A stretch of DNA of 64,000 bases from Arion vulgaris (taxonomy: Eukaryota; Mollusca; Gastropoda; Stylommatophora; Arionidae): the NCBI GenBank assembly GCA_020796225.1, contig CM036756.1, positions 41,721,398 through 41,785,397 on the forward strand, given 5' to 3'. Below the pieces are notes generated by a model, which saw only the letters and a program-made list of their open reading frames with translations, was not told the DNA's origin and ran no database searches. Shown here piece by piece: positions 50,851-62,685 of the stretch. The translations under genes were made by a program, and so were the position numbers. Within the stretch, counting starts at the first letter, position 1. Each line of letters opens with the position of its first letter.

Positions 50851-53800
50851 GCTGGCTACCTCACCCTGTAGAAAAAAATAAGCCAAAAAAACTTCAACAA
50901 ACATGGATAGTACAACAATATGAAATAACTCAACTCAACCATCCGAACCAGGGGAAGGTCCCCCAACAGGGGGACAAATGACGTATCACCGGGAAAGCCG
51001 CAAGGATCCGGGGATGCCGACTAGCCTTCTTTCCTGTCGGAAAATAGCCAGAATTGGTTGCTGGAACGTGAGAACGTTGCTGGAGCAGGGAAAACGGCCC
51101 AGCTCGCGACAGAGATGAAAAACTACAAGATAGACATTCTGGGAGTCTCGGAGACAAGATGGAAAGGAATAGACAAAATTAAACTACACACGGCGAAATA
51201 ATGCTGTCCTCAGGGCAAAAAGAAGAAGAGAGCACACACCATAGTAAAGGAGTTGCCCTCATGCTGTCCAGAGAAGCACACAAAGCATTAATAGAATGGG
51301 AAACAATCGGGCCCAGAATAATAACAGCAACATTTAGAACTAACAAAAAGAAAATTAACCTAAAGGTCATCCAATGCTACGCGCCAATTAACGATCGGGA
51401 ACAAGTAGCAAAAGAGAGGTTTTATACCAAAGTACAAAGTATAATGGACAGGAAGAGAAAAAGGATATTATAATTTTGATGGGGGACTTAAATGCAAAGA
51501 TAGGAGACGACAATAGCAGTTTCGAAGAGACCATGGGAAATCATGGGCTGGGTAGAATGAATGTGGGGAAATGTTCGCAAATTGTTGTGCCTCAAACCAG
51601 TTAATCATAGGCGGCAGCATATTTCAGCATAAGAGAGTACACAAGGCCACATGGATATCACCAGACCACATAACAGCTAACCAGATAGACCACATATGTA
51701 TTGATAAAAAATTTAGAACATCATTACAAGACGTTAAAGTGTGCAGAGGTGCAGACGTGGCATCGGATCACCACCTCCTGTTAAGTAAAATCAGGCTGAA
51801 ACTTAAAAGATATTCAACAAACCCAAATTATAGAAAGCAGTTCAAAGTAGAAGAGCTTAGGAACCAGGAAGTAAGAGACAAATTCGCAGTCGCAGTATCA
51901 AACAAGTACCAAGCATTGGAACAGCTGGTAGACGATATGAATATTGAGGAACATTGGCAACAGATAAAAAATATATGGAGGGATACATGCTCAGAGGTTT
52001 TGGGAGATAAGGAGCGGAAAAACAAAGATTGGATAACAACAGATACCCTTAGTCTGATCAAAGAAAGAAAAAGCAGGAAAGCGGATCTAAACAGATGCAA
52101 AACTAGAGGTGCTAAAGCTAAAGCCCACAAGGTATATGGGGAAGCCAACAAAAAGGTTAAACAAAACATAAGAAGGGATAAAATAAAATATATAGAGGAG
52201 TTGACAGGAGAAGCAGAAGAAGCAGCAGAAAAAGGAAATATGAGGGACCTGTATAACATCACAAGGAAGTTAACAGGAAAATACAAACAATCAAGTGGCC
52301 TTATAAAAGACAAGAGAGGCAAAGTAATTAGCAACACTAAAGAACAAATGGAGAGATGGAAAGAACATTTTGAAGAACTGCTTAATATGCCAAAACCGCA
52401 GGTCCCATCGGAAATAGAGCCAGCTGAAGAGGAGCTACAAATTAATTGTGAAAGACCAAGTAAAGAAGAAATAATGAAGGCCATAAAAATTTAAAGGATA
52501 GGAAAGCAGCAGGGCCAGACAACATTCCAGCAGAGGCCATTAAGGCAGATAAAGATACCTCAACAGAGCTACTATACAAATTACTAGGGAAGATATGGGA
52601 GAGAGAAGAGATACCAGTAGAGTGGAAAGAAGGTCACTTGGTAAAACTGCCAAAGAAGGGAGACATGCAAGAATGTATGAACTATAGAGGGATAATGCTA
52701 CTATCAGTGCCAGGCAAAGTATTAAACAGGATTATACTCGATAGACTTAAAGAGGCCATAGATAAACAACTGAGAGAAGAACAAGCAGGGTTCCGTAAGA
52801 ATAGATCCTGCACAGACCAGATAGCTACACTGCGCATTATAGTGGAGCAAAGTTTGGGAGTAGAACTCACCACTATACATAGGTTTTGTGGATTATGAAA
52901 AGGCGTTTGATAGTCTGGATAGGAGTCATTGTGAAACTATTAATACACTATGGAGTTCCACCCAAGATTGCAAACCTAATAAAGAAAACGTATGAAGGAA
53001 TGAAATGCAGAGTCATACACGAGGGCCAACTGACGGAATCCTTTGAGATAAGAACAGGGGTGAGGCAGGGATGCTTGTTATCACCATTCCTGTTCTTGCT
53101 GGCCATAGATTGGATCATAAAATCAACTACGGATAACAGAGGGGGATACAATGGACACTTGTGAAACAACTGGAGGACCTGGATTTTGCAGACGATCTGG
53201 CTTTGCTGTCTCACAACCACGCACAGATTAAAGACAAAATGAATACCCTAAATAATAAGTCTCAGCAGCTAGGTTTGAAAATACACAGGGGAAGACCAAG
53301 GTCATGAGAATAAATGCTGCAAATGTAAACCAGATTATGCTGGAGGAAACAGCACTGCAGGATGTAGAATCATACACATACCTTGGAAGCAACATAGACA
53401 CAGAAGGAGGAACAAACAAAGATGTTAAGATAAGAATACAAAAAGCAAGAGGGAACTTTATTGCATTGAGTAAGATATGGAAGGCAAGGAGATCAAAACA
53501 AACACAAAACTGAGAATTTTCCAGTCAAATGTGAAGTCAGTGCTGTTCTATGGCTCGGAAACATGGAAGACCACAAAGGAAACTATCAGAAAACTGCAGA
53601 CCTTCGTAAATGGATGTTTACGTAGGATAGGGGGATTGAGATGGTATGATAAGATTACAAACGAGGAACTCAGGAGAGAACAAAGCAGATACCAGTGGAG
53701 AGAGAGCTCAGGAAGAGACGCTGGCGATGGATAGGACATACATTGAGAAGACTGACCGGAAGCATCGCAAGACAGGCATTGTTTTGGAACCCGCAGGGAA

Positions 53801-53999
53801 AGAGGAGTAGGGAAGGCCTAGGCAGACCTGGAGAAGAGAGCTGGAGGCGGATATAAAGAGGATAGGCAAAATATTGAAAGAATTGGAAGGGATGGCAAGA
53901 GAGAGGAAGAGATGGAAGAAGTTTGTTGAAGACCTGTGCTCCGATGAGAGTTGAAAGGTGATGATGATGATGATGAAATTTCACTACAGAATAGGCCAT

Positions 54000-54430
54000 T
54001 ACCACGACCTACCCTGTGCCATTACAGCCACAAGAAACGTTGTGATTGATAGAACCTTGCATGAATTACATAAAGCGAAAAGAGTGAAATGGTTCGGTCA
54101 CATAATAAGAATGCTACCTAACTACAATCAATCAAGCAATCAATCAAGTGCCATGCCTGTCGGCGTAGGCGATCATGTCCCTCCACAACTCTCTCTGCTT
54201 GGTGCATGTAATCAGTTCTGACGTCGACCTTGTGTCGAACCATGATGTCAGGCCATCCAGCATCTTCTCCCTCTGTCTTCCGCGATCTCTCCTTCCCTGA
54301 ATTTTACTTGCTGTTACTAAATATTATATACCTTCTCTTCGCATTATATGCCTGAAGAACCTTGATTGTCGAAATCTTATTCTTCTGATAAGTTTTCTTT
54401 GTGTGCAGGCCTGATTTAAACTACACTGTA
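54000..54430. mobile_element. LINE fragments: (+) WFGH piece, then (-) 3' end with (TTGA)n tail
   Basis: 54010-54120 (+) reads RTLHELHKAKRVKWFGHIIR. From 54125 the - strand 3' end matches 10340-10560 (tcaatcaagtgccatgc, gatctctccttccctgaatt). Confidence 0.6.
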
Positions 54431-54474
54431 AACATGATCTTCTGTAACAGAACCTCTGGGAAGAGAAAGTACTA

Positions 54475-54790
54475 AGAATCATAAAAATGTAATACGTTGA
54501 GCCCACGTGGTCGCAAGGTACCATACAAAGGAATCAATCGATTCTCCAGAGCAAATCGACTGCGATCATCCGAGGAACATGATCGGATGGCTGTGACCTG
54601 GACATCGTGAGCTCCTAAATGGCCAGTATCATTGAAATGGGTGGCTACAGGGGTCACAGAGCATTGGCGTATGTCGGGTAAGTGTTGGCGAATCGGTCAC
54701 TGAGCCTCTTGCCTGTCTCGCCGATATAAGCCTTGTTACACCGCTTACAGATAATGGCATAGATAAGATTACGGGACCCTCATGTGAAAC
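54475..54790 (-). mobile_element. Penelope-like element: GIY-YIG endonuclease end
   Basis: The - strand reads NLIYAIICKRCNKAYIGETG and KRLSDRF, then in another frame SVTPVATHFNDTGHLGAHDV and RSRFALENRLIPLYGTLRPR. The Y.I(10)YIGET pattern is the GIY-YIG nuclease core, usual at the C-terminus of Penelope-like retroelements. At least one frameshift is present. Confidence 0.8.
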
Positions 54791-54929
54791 CATCGTCAAT
54801 AAGAAACGTGGCTAAAGGAAAAGATACAGTACGCGTCTCAATCACATAAGCACACGTGTTGAAACGCCGACGGTTTTTTAAATTTGCTTTTGTAAATTTA
54901 ACTAACTTAATTGTTTTTTTAAAATTTGT

Positions 54930-55045
54930 CACCCCTGTTGTTCGTTTGCTTGATAAAGGCATTGTTGGTAGAAACGTTGCTGTATTTTGTCATTGTTTTT
55001 GTAATTTGTAAAACTACAGTACTTTGTGATTACGTGTTTTTATTC
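54930..55045 (+). repeat. Penelope-like terminal repeat piece, copy 1
   Basis: Shares more than 90 bases with 25030-25145 in reverse (gaaacgttgctgtattttgt, ttgtaaaactacagtacttt). It contains gcttgataaaggcattg and gtagaaacg. Confidence 0.65.
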
Positions 55046-55600
55046 TGAGCAGAACTTTGACACTACAACAGTCCTTCGGAATTTCTCTCTCTCATAGGCC
55101 AGATGTCCTGCCTCTGCAGCCATCATGTTCAAACCATCAGTTACATCCTCAATTTATCTTCTTTGTAATCTGCCTCTTCTCCTCTTTGCCGGTATGCTTC
55201 CTTCCATAATGCTCTTCTCCAGCGCCTCTTGTCTTTTTATATGAACAAAAATACTTCAATTTTCTCTTTCTTATTTGTAGCATTAATTAACCAGTTTTCC
55301 TTGACTGAGTTCTTTCTCGATAGATATATTTGTTATCTTCACTATCCATGATATACGAATGACTCTCCTGTAAACACTTATATTCAAAAGCACTTATATG
55401 TTTTTCCTCTGCCTTGTTAAATGTCCATGTTTTCCCCCACACTTTGCAACTGGGAATATGCGTGCTCTTAGTATTCTGATCTTTGTTTTCCTATCAGTTC
55501 CGTTCCAGACTGATTTAGTTTTTTAAAATAATTATTTGTAAAGCTCTGCTTGTTCTTCTTGTAATTTCCTTAATCCCCTTTCCCATATCCATTCCACATA
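55040..55600 (-). mobile_element. LINE C-terminal remnant (YGCESW family)
   Basis: The - strand shows KIRILRARIFPVAKCGGKTW, KLKYFCSYKKTRGAGEEHYG and DGLNMMAAEAGHLAYERE. Same family as 37050-37505 and 30855-31440. Confidence 0.7.
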
Positions 55601-55614
55601 AAGGTAAAATATTA

Positions 55615-56790
55615 TGTCTTCTTTTTCTTCTTCTCTTCCACCATTTACTTCTTTATAGAAGTGTTGGTGCGGGGGTGGGGGTGGGGGTTGTAGTGATATC
55701 TTGTGAGTGCTTGTTTTAGGTCACTTCATAAGCTGATATTCATTTTTGCAAGGCTGTTCTTGATGCCGTCGCTCCATCTTTTGCGTGGTCTTTCTCTTGC
55801 TTTGTACTCATTGTACTTTTTTTGTATGGCTCTCTGTGGTAGGCGATACCATGGCATTCTTGTCGGGTGTCCACACCATTTAATCTGTTGTTTTTTATGA
55901 ATTGCATGACTGGTTTCACATCCAGTCTTCTTCTGATTTCTTAATTTCTAATTTTGTCTCCTATTGTTACACCTGCAGCTATTCTAAGACACCTCATCTC
56001 CGTCGTTATGATTTTCCGCTCATTAGCTGCTGTTATTGGCCATGTTTGACACTGGTAACATAGTGTGGCCAGCAAATCGTTCTTATGAGATTTGCTTTAG
56101 TTGTTAGCGGTATCTCTTTATGTGACAACAGTGGTGTTAACTGTCCCAGTACTTGGTTAGTTTTTGTGCAACGATTGCTGATTTCGCTATCGATACTTCT
56201 ATCTGCTGTGAAAATTGCTTCTAAATATTTGGCCTCAATTGTTTGTTTTATGTCTACGTTCTGTAGTTTTATTGTCCCTTGCGCAAGATCGCCAAATGTG
56301 GCGCTGTAACAACAAAAGAGGAACCGAATAGCTGAGAATCATCGTATTGTTGAGTCACAGAGAAAACGAGCAGCGCGAAAAGACAGAGCACACAACACAC
56401 ACATGTCTAACCTTGATCATGTATGCCCCACCTGTGGTCGGGATTCTGTTCTAGGATTGGACTCTACAGTCACCTCCGACACACCAGAGAGGTGCAACAG
56501 TACACGTCTGAGATTGTTGTCATCATCGCTTGCGATGGACGGCTATTATTGTAAGGTTTTCTGGCTGTCTACTTATTGCCATTATCTCTGCCTTTATAAT
56601 TATTATATTTATTTTCATGTTGTACTCCTCACCCTTGATGTTAACTAAGCTCAAATGGTTCTGAAGAGATTCTTCATTTTCTGCAATCAGTACTTGGTCA
56701 TCTGCAAATAAAAGTTCTGAAATAATTTTTCTTTCCTATTCCTGCTTCTCTACTTATATCGTACATAGTAGGTAGAGTGCACTAAAAAAA
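55615..56790 (-). mobile_element. LINE reverse transcriptase 3' half, interrupted
   Basis: The - strand reads LLFADDQVLIAENEESLQNH (catalytic FADD), NVDIKQTIEAKYLEAIF, ISNRCTKTNQVLGQLTPLLS and a C-terminal region. It is split by the LINE at 56276-56545. A 3' fragment of the same family is at 48680-49070. Confidence 0.8.
56276..56545 (+). mobile_element. zinc-finger LINE 3' end nested in another LINE
   Basis: It encodes LAQDRQMWR, SNLDHVCPTCGRD and, after a one-base slip, a C2H2-like RIGLYSHLRH. The TSD is ttattgt (56269-56275, 56546-56552). Removing it joins the host LINE in frame (ENLTI/KLQNVD). Confidence 0.8.
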
Positions 56791-56799
56791 ACCAACACA

Positions 56800-57708
56800 A
56801 AGTATTCGTTACTTTCGGAACCTGGTAGTATCTGGTATTCGAGTATCGAATACTTACTATTCGTACAACACTGATAGAATAAGAAACAAGCTAGTTATAA
56901 GAAACCGGTACGTATTCCTCTTTGATTCATTCAAACATATATTCCTCTCGTACCGTTACAAAGGCCTGCAAGTAATTTCTCTGTAGCGCTCTGTCCTGGG
57001 CAACTCGCTCAATCACTTTCATGGAATTGAGTCCGATATTTCTCCCCTCTCACAGCAAACTTGGCAGTTCGTTTCAGGATTTCCCTACTAAGCCCTACTA
57101 ATGAAATTGAAATGGCTATATAATTACTAAGGCCAAGGCGTCATTCTTTCTTGAACCCTGTGCCTCCCACTAAATTGCCAGCTTTGGTATTCTTTGATCA
57201 TTTCTTCTGAAGGTATGGCTTCTATTTCCATCTTCTCTTTCTTATAACAGTTGCTACTAGTGGTTGACCAGACCTTTCTCTGATTCCATCATCACTTCTC
57301 ATGAATTCATTTTCCATTTTATGTTCATTATTTTTCACATTCACACGTCTCCCTTGATACAAGCCACTTTGCCAGACTACTGAGCTATAGTCTGTTTCCA
57401 GGGCCACTACGTGAAGGTGGGCTAGGGTCTTGATCAGTGCTAGCTCACTGATCCTGGCCCATAATTTCATTTTCTTTCACATGTGGCCCCAGTTATGTCA
57501 TGATACGCTACACTACTTCACTGCAGTTTGAGTTTGCTTGAAGTCTACTACTATGATTATACTACCCAATAGTCTACTCACTACTAATACTATTGCTAGG
57601 CAACACTTACTACCGATAACTGGGTTATTGGCTGGTGTGGATGTGTACACATTCAAAATTAAATTGATTGTAAGTTAGAAGATCGTGAGTATAGATTGTA
57701 CAAGTATA
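56800..57708. other. intergenic, nothing firmly recognised
   Basis: An 82-codon - strand frame (57222-57470) is not recognised. The segment 56790-56880 resembles low-complexity 'attcgagtatcgaata' text. Confidence 0.4.
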
Positions 57709-57716
57709 TGCTAGAC

Positions 57717-58160
57717 CATAGATTCCCAAACTTTTTTGGCCCACCGTCCACTTTGTACAAAATAAACTTTGTAACGCCCCATCACATTATAACAGTTTGC
57801 CAACACCCTCCGACATATATACACGTTTTATTTTCTCTTTGACATAAAAAATTGATAAATATTGCTGTAATATATGGTCAATTTTCATATGATTATATGC
57901 ATGAAATAGAAAATTGATGAAAAATGGATTGTGTAAGACGGGCATAAGATGAATTAAAACGCAGAATTTAAATTTTAAATGATTATTCAATCGCAAAATC
58001 ACGAAAATAATTTATTTTAAAATATTTATTATTAATTTCTTCTTTAAGGAGCCACCGACCCTAGTTGCCTGAACAACCCCAAATTCTTCTGAATCTACAT
58101 CGCTCCCTCCCCCAGAGTGCTACAGCCACGGGGGCTGTTCCGCCACTTTGGGAAACGCTG
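57717..58160. mobile_element. hAT-type MITE, 444 bp
   Basis: 8 bp TSD tgctagac (57709-57716, 58161-58168). Imperfect terminal inverted repeats read catagattcccaaac at one end and cagcgtttcccaaa, reverse, at the other. TIRs with TTCCCAAA and 8 bp TSDs are the hAT pattern. No transposase frame inside. Confidence 0.85.
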
Positions 58161-58234
58161 TGCTAGACAAATGTTCACTCACTAAATGAGAATGTTAGTG
58201 TTGTAATAAGGTGTACACAATTAATACACTACAC

Positions 58235-58471
58235 CGCCCGAATGGTTACCGGGGCCCAAATTTGAATAGAACCACTGTTACCTGCCATGCATGTCGAAGA
58301 GGCGACTAAGGAGGTTTGGCTGAAATCGGATGCACATGTCCTAAACGTGTAGAAGTCTGTGTGTTTAGGGCCTACCAAACCAATGTGCAACGTATACACG
58401 TTCTTGGCAAAGATCAAACATATTACAAAAGTGATTAAAATTGGTCGTAAAGAACGAATGCAAAGAAGAAG
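58235..58471 (+). mobile_element. SINE A copy
   Basis: TSD aatacactacac (58223-58234, 58472-58483). A short internal deletion follows the head. Confidence 0.92.
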
Positions 58472-58514
58472 AATACACTACACACAGCACTCGTCATGTG
58501 TAAAATCACAATAA

Positions 58515-61000
58515 AGGTGTAGGGGAAGAGGCCAACAAGGCCAAAGATGATAAGAAGGACATGTTTTATGAGCAGCTGCAAGATGAAATTAACAAGATCC
58601 CAAAACATGATCTGTTATTAGCAATAGGGAACTTTAATGACAAGGTTGGTAGTGATAATGTAGAGAGAGTTATAGGAAAACAAGGAATAAACACGTTGCA
58701 CGAGAATGGAGAAAGACTGGCTGAATTATGTATGCTCTCGAACTTAGTAATTAAAGGTACCATCTTTGCACACAAGGGAATTCATAAACTTACTTGACAC
58801 TCACCTGATGGAGTGACCAGGAATCAGATTGACCATATGTGTACACAATTTAGAATATCGTTGCTGGATATCCATGCATATAGAGGGGCAGGTGTAGGAA
58901 GTGATAATGATTTATGCATAGGTAAATTGAAACTGAAATTAGGAGTGTATCATACTAAAACAGAATGACTACGAATAGACAGTCATAGGCTGCAAAATAA
59001 AGAAGTAAACGAGGAATATCAGATCGAACTTAAGAACAGATTCGAGTTACTCAATGGTGAAAATGAACAGAACATTGAAGTGAAATGGATTAAGATAAAG
59101 AACACACTCTTGAAGGTGGCAAGTAGTAGCGCAGGATTAAAAACGAGAAATAGAAAACCTTGGATAAGTGATGACACTTGGAAATGTATTCAAGTCTAAA
59201 ACTTGTGATATTCATAAACTAAGAATGTAACAGATGAAATGAAAGCTAAAGAAGAATACAGATTAACAGACAAGGGAGTGAAAAGGACCGCTAGAAGAGA
59301 CACAAGAACATATGTCAATCTGCTGGTTGAAGAAGAGGAAAAGGCAGCTAAGACTGAAAACAGTAAAATGCTCTAAAATACACTAAAACAACCGCCTGAG
59401 TGGTTACCGGGCCCAAATTTGGGGTGTAAAGAATAGAACCACTGTTACCTGCCACGCATGTCGTAAGCGACTAAGGAGGTTTGGCTGAAATCGGATGCAT
59501 GTGTCCTAAATGTGTAGAAGTCTATGCGTTTAGGGGCCACCAAACCAATGTGCAATGTATACACGTTCTTGGCAAAGATCAAACATATCACAAAGAGTGA
59601 TTAAAATTGGTCGTAAAGAACAACGCAAAGAAGAAGAAGAAGAAGACTAAAACTTGAACTTTTGTTTCAAATGGTGGCCCAATCAAGAGTAAAGATGGTA
59701 AAGTGCTCACATCAGATATCGAGCAGAAAAAAAGATGGGCAGAACATTTTAAAGAAATCCTAAATAGACCTGACACACCAGTAATTCTAAAGTTTAATGA
59801 TGAGGCAAGAAATAATTCTCTATCAAGTAACAAAGAATTGATAAATGCCACTGAGCTCATGGAGGTAATCCGTTCCCTGATAAACAATAAGACAGCAGGT
59901 GATGACAACATTACTGCAGAAATGCTCACAGCTGCAGATAATACAGCAATTAGCCAGGTGCAAGAACTACTTAATAAATATGGGAAGAAGAAACAGTCCC
60001 AGAACAGTGGAAATAGGGAATAATGGTTAAGATCCCCCAAAAAGGTGATCTCAAAGATTGCACAACTGGAGAGGGATCACCCTATTATCAGTAATGACCA
60101 AGACTTTTTGCAAAATCATTCTCAGTAGAATCAAAGGAATAGTGGATATAAATCTGAGAGAAGAACAAGCTGGTTTTAGACCTGGGAGAAGCTGCTTAGA
60201 CCAAATAATTACACTAACGTTAATCTTGGATCAACATATTGAGAAGCAACAACCATTGATCTTAAATTTCATCAATTTTAAAAAGACTTGTAATATACTG
60301 CATATAATCTCTATTCGGAATATAAACATAACCAAAAGCCTGTATGGTGGTTCACAGCATGCAATCCTCATTGACAATGGCCAAAGCTACTGGTTTTATG
60401 GTTGAAAACGGAGTAAAACAGGGTTGTATTTTATGTCCGATATTTTTTGCAGTGGCCATTGACTGTATGATGAGAAATTGTTGCAGGGGTGAAACTGGCA
60501 TCGATTGGTAGAAAATAGCCAACTAGAAGACTTGGATTGTGCAGATGATATTGTTTTGTTAAGTAAAAACAGCCAAGACATCCAAAGTAAAACAGATAAC
60601 TTGTCATCTAAAGCATCAAAAGTTAGACTACATATAAACTATGAAAAGACAAATATAATGAAGACACCTATGTCAAATAATGCAGATATCACCTGGAATC
60701 CATAATGATACAAATAGCAGAGCTGTTCACCTATTTGGACAGCAATTTTGATTGCACTGGAAATATTTAGAAAGAAATTATGCTAGGAATTGTCAACGTG
60801 ACTCAAAGCAGCATCAGCTTGTAAGTCTTAAATAAAATATGGAACTGCAAGTTATATAGTTTTAAAACTAAATTTTCAATTCCAATGTTGTATCAATCCT
60901 AACATATGACAGCGAGAGTTGGAAAATGACTAAAGTTAAAGAAATTAAAGCAAGTTGAATGCATTTGAAAATAGATGTCTGTGATTCACCAAGCTGTAAA
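58515..61000 (+). mobile_element. second RTE-like LINE, degraded, split by a SINE A
   Basis: It carries endonuclease pieces (IPKHDLLLAIGNFNDKVGSD, RNQIDHMC) and reverse transcriptase pieces (RPDTPVILKFNDE, TAGDDNITAEML, WRGITLLSVMTKTFCKII, REEQAGFRPGRSCLDQII, DLDCADDIVLLSKN). Many stops and shifts are present. A SINE A interrupts it at 59390-59645 with an 8 bp TSD. Confidence 0.85.
59390..59645 (+). mobile_element. SINE A copy inside an RTE-like LINE
   Basis: TSD actaaaac (59382-59389, 59646-59653). Long (GAA)n tail. Confidence 0.9.
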
Positions 61001-61496
61001 GTAGTAGTGTGAGCACAATCTTGAATACTATGGGATCTGTTCACAATAAAGACAAGCAGAATCCCAGAGAGACTGTGTCCACACATTTCTCCTGGCCGAT
61101 GTCCAAAGATATGTGACAGTTTAGAATGCAGTAGAAATGACAGCTAAAGTTGTTAACTATTGGCACCCAAAATCAAAGGTTGTACCAGTTGCTAGCTACA
61201 GGCAAGTTCCTATGAAAGTCAGAGATATTCTGCTTGTGTCATGTCGACGCAAGGGAAGACTGCAGTTAAATTTGTTCAAGAGGCCAAGCGCAGGTACCGG
61301 AGTTGGCCAAGCGCAAAATTACAAGTTATGTTCTAGATCCTAACAAAACTGCCCACCCTGGAAAAAATGGGGCTGAGGCTGCCCTCCCGGAAAACTAGGG
61401 AGGGGTGATGTAGGCAGAGTGCAAAAATAAAAAATGATGAAACTGACCTCCCCGAACATATTTTCTTGGCGTAGCCCAATGTTTCTGCTTCTTCAG
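61001..61496. other. intergenic, nothing firmly recognised
   Basis: A 68-codon + strand frame at 61137-61343 has no recognised domain. Confidence 0.4.
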
Positions 61497-62160
61497 AAAG
61501 GGAAAATACAAAGTAGGAACTCCAAATGCCAGGTGAGAACAAAATGACATGTTTCCCAAAGCGGTTGAGTGAGCTCCTAAACCGGAACAATTTTGATCAT
61601 TCACTGGTGCAATGGTGATATTCCTATTAATCAATATGAAAGAACTGAATAAATTAAGTCGATATAGTTTTTTTAACTGGACCAAATTGAATAATACATG
61701 TTTGTCATTTGATGCGACTATTCTAACTCTTGACTTTCATTATATTCTGCACCATGTTTACTTATAGCTGATGTCTGTGTATTCAATGCATAAATTGTAG
61801 TATAGATAACCATTTCCACTATCACCAGAAAGGGAAAATACAAAGTAGGAACTCCAAATGCCAGGTGAGAACAAAATGACATGTTTCCCAAGGCGGTTGA
61901 GTGAGCTCCTAAACCGGAACAATTTTGATCATTCACTGGTGCAATGGTGATATTCCTATTAATCAATATGAAAGAACTGAATAAATTAAGTCGATATAGT
62001 TTTTTTAACTGGACCAAATTGAATAATACATGTTTGTCATTTGATGCGACTATTCTAACTCTTGACTTTCATTATATTCTGCACCATGTTTACTTATAGC
62101 TGATGTCTGTGTATTCAATGCATAAATTGTAGTATAGATAACCATTTCCACTATCACCAG
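61497..62160. repeat. 332 bp tandem duplication
   Basis: Units 61497-61828 and 61829-62160. I saw one mismatch (cccaaagcgg / cccaaggcgg). The overlapping - strand ORFs share most of their residues only because of the duplication. Confidence 0.95.
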
Positions 62161-62469
62161 TGATTGCTTCGTTATTAATATTAGTAGTACTATCAAAATC
62201 ATAAATTCAAATCACTGCCCTTATTGTTTATGCATACTTAGATTTTAATAGACCTATCAACACTGTTGGAACACATTTCTGTCCTGTTTAGTAATTAGAT
62301 GAGCTGCATGAATACTGTTTGTAACACTGTCAGTAGTTCGATGGTAAATTATTGTCCACCATGTAATAAGCTTAACAAAATAATCATTGATAATATGCCT
62401 GAATTTTACAAAACTCTAGATCAGCTCACATTGCAGAAATATATTACCCTGCGGTAGATAAAAAAAAAC
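62161..62469. other. intergenic, nothing recognised
   Basis: AT-rich, no repeat landmarks. It lies between the 332 bp duplication and a LINE tail. Confidence 0.5.
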
Positions 62470-62685
62470 TACAAAAAGGCCTTTTTTTTTGAACCCTCAG
62501 GGAAAACAAAAGAGATGGAGGTCTAAAACACAGGAAAAAATATTAGGAAGCACAGATTAATGATATATGGAAAAACTTGATGGAGCTGCAAGAGATAGCT
62601 AAAGATAGGAAGACGTGAGATAGTTGAGGATCTATGTCCTAATTGGGGTTAAAAAGGCATAAAAGAGAGAGAGAGATAAAAAAAG
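62470..62685 (+). mobile_element. LINE 3' end with (GA)n tail
   Basis: Degraded NP.GK.KRWRSKTQEK then VEDLCPNWG followed by gcataaaagagagagaga. It is a 5' truncated relative of the RTE at 26813-29175. Confidence 0.65.

Larger units (their letters stand above)
50658..53975 (+). mobile_element. RTE-type non-LTR retrotransposon, full length with TSD
   Basis: A 12 bp TSD (aaatttcactac at 50646-50657 and 53976-53987) bounds 3318 bp. The 5' end is two SINE-like head modules. A coding region of about 990 codons follows (first ATG 50978). It has an APE-type endonuclease with [41 protein letters not shown] and SDHHLL, then a reverse transcriptase with [47 protein letters not shown] and LDFADDLALLSH. 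The 3' end is a short (GAT)n tail, usual in the RTE clade. The frame changes several times (open blocks at 51201-51473, 51571-52494, 52638-52898, 52886-53164, 53304-53513, 53477-53734), so this copy is dead, although young by its intact borders. Confidence 0.92.

Noticed and set aside
51828..52484. 218-residue - strand ORF
   Set aside because: It is the antisense of the RTE endonuclease-RT coding region and has no features of its own.
61395..62017. Two - strand ORFs sharing most of their sequence, as duplicated exons
   Set aside because: The identity is due to the 332 bp tandem duplication; no splice sites or known domain were found.
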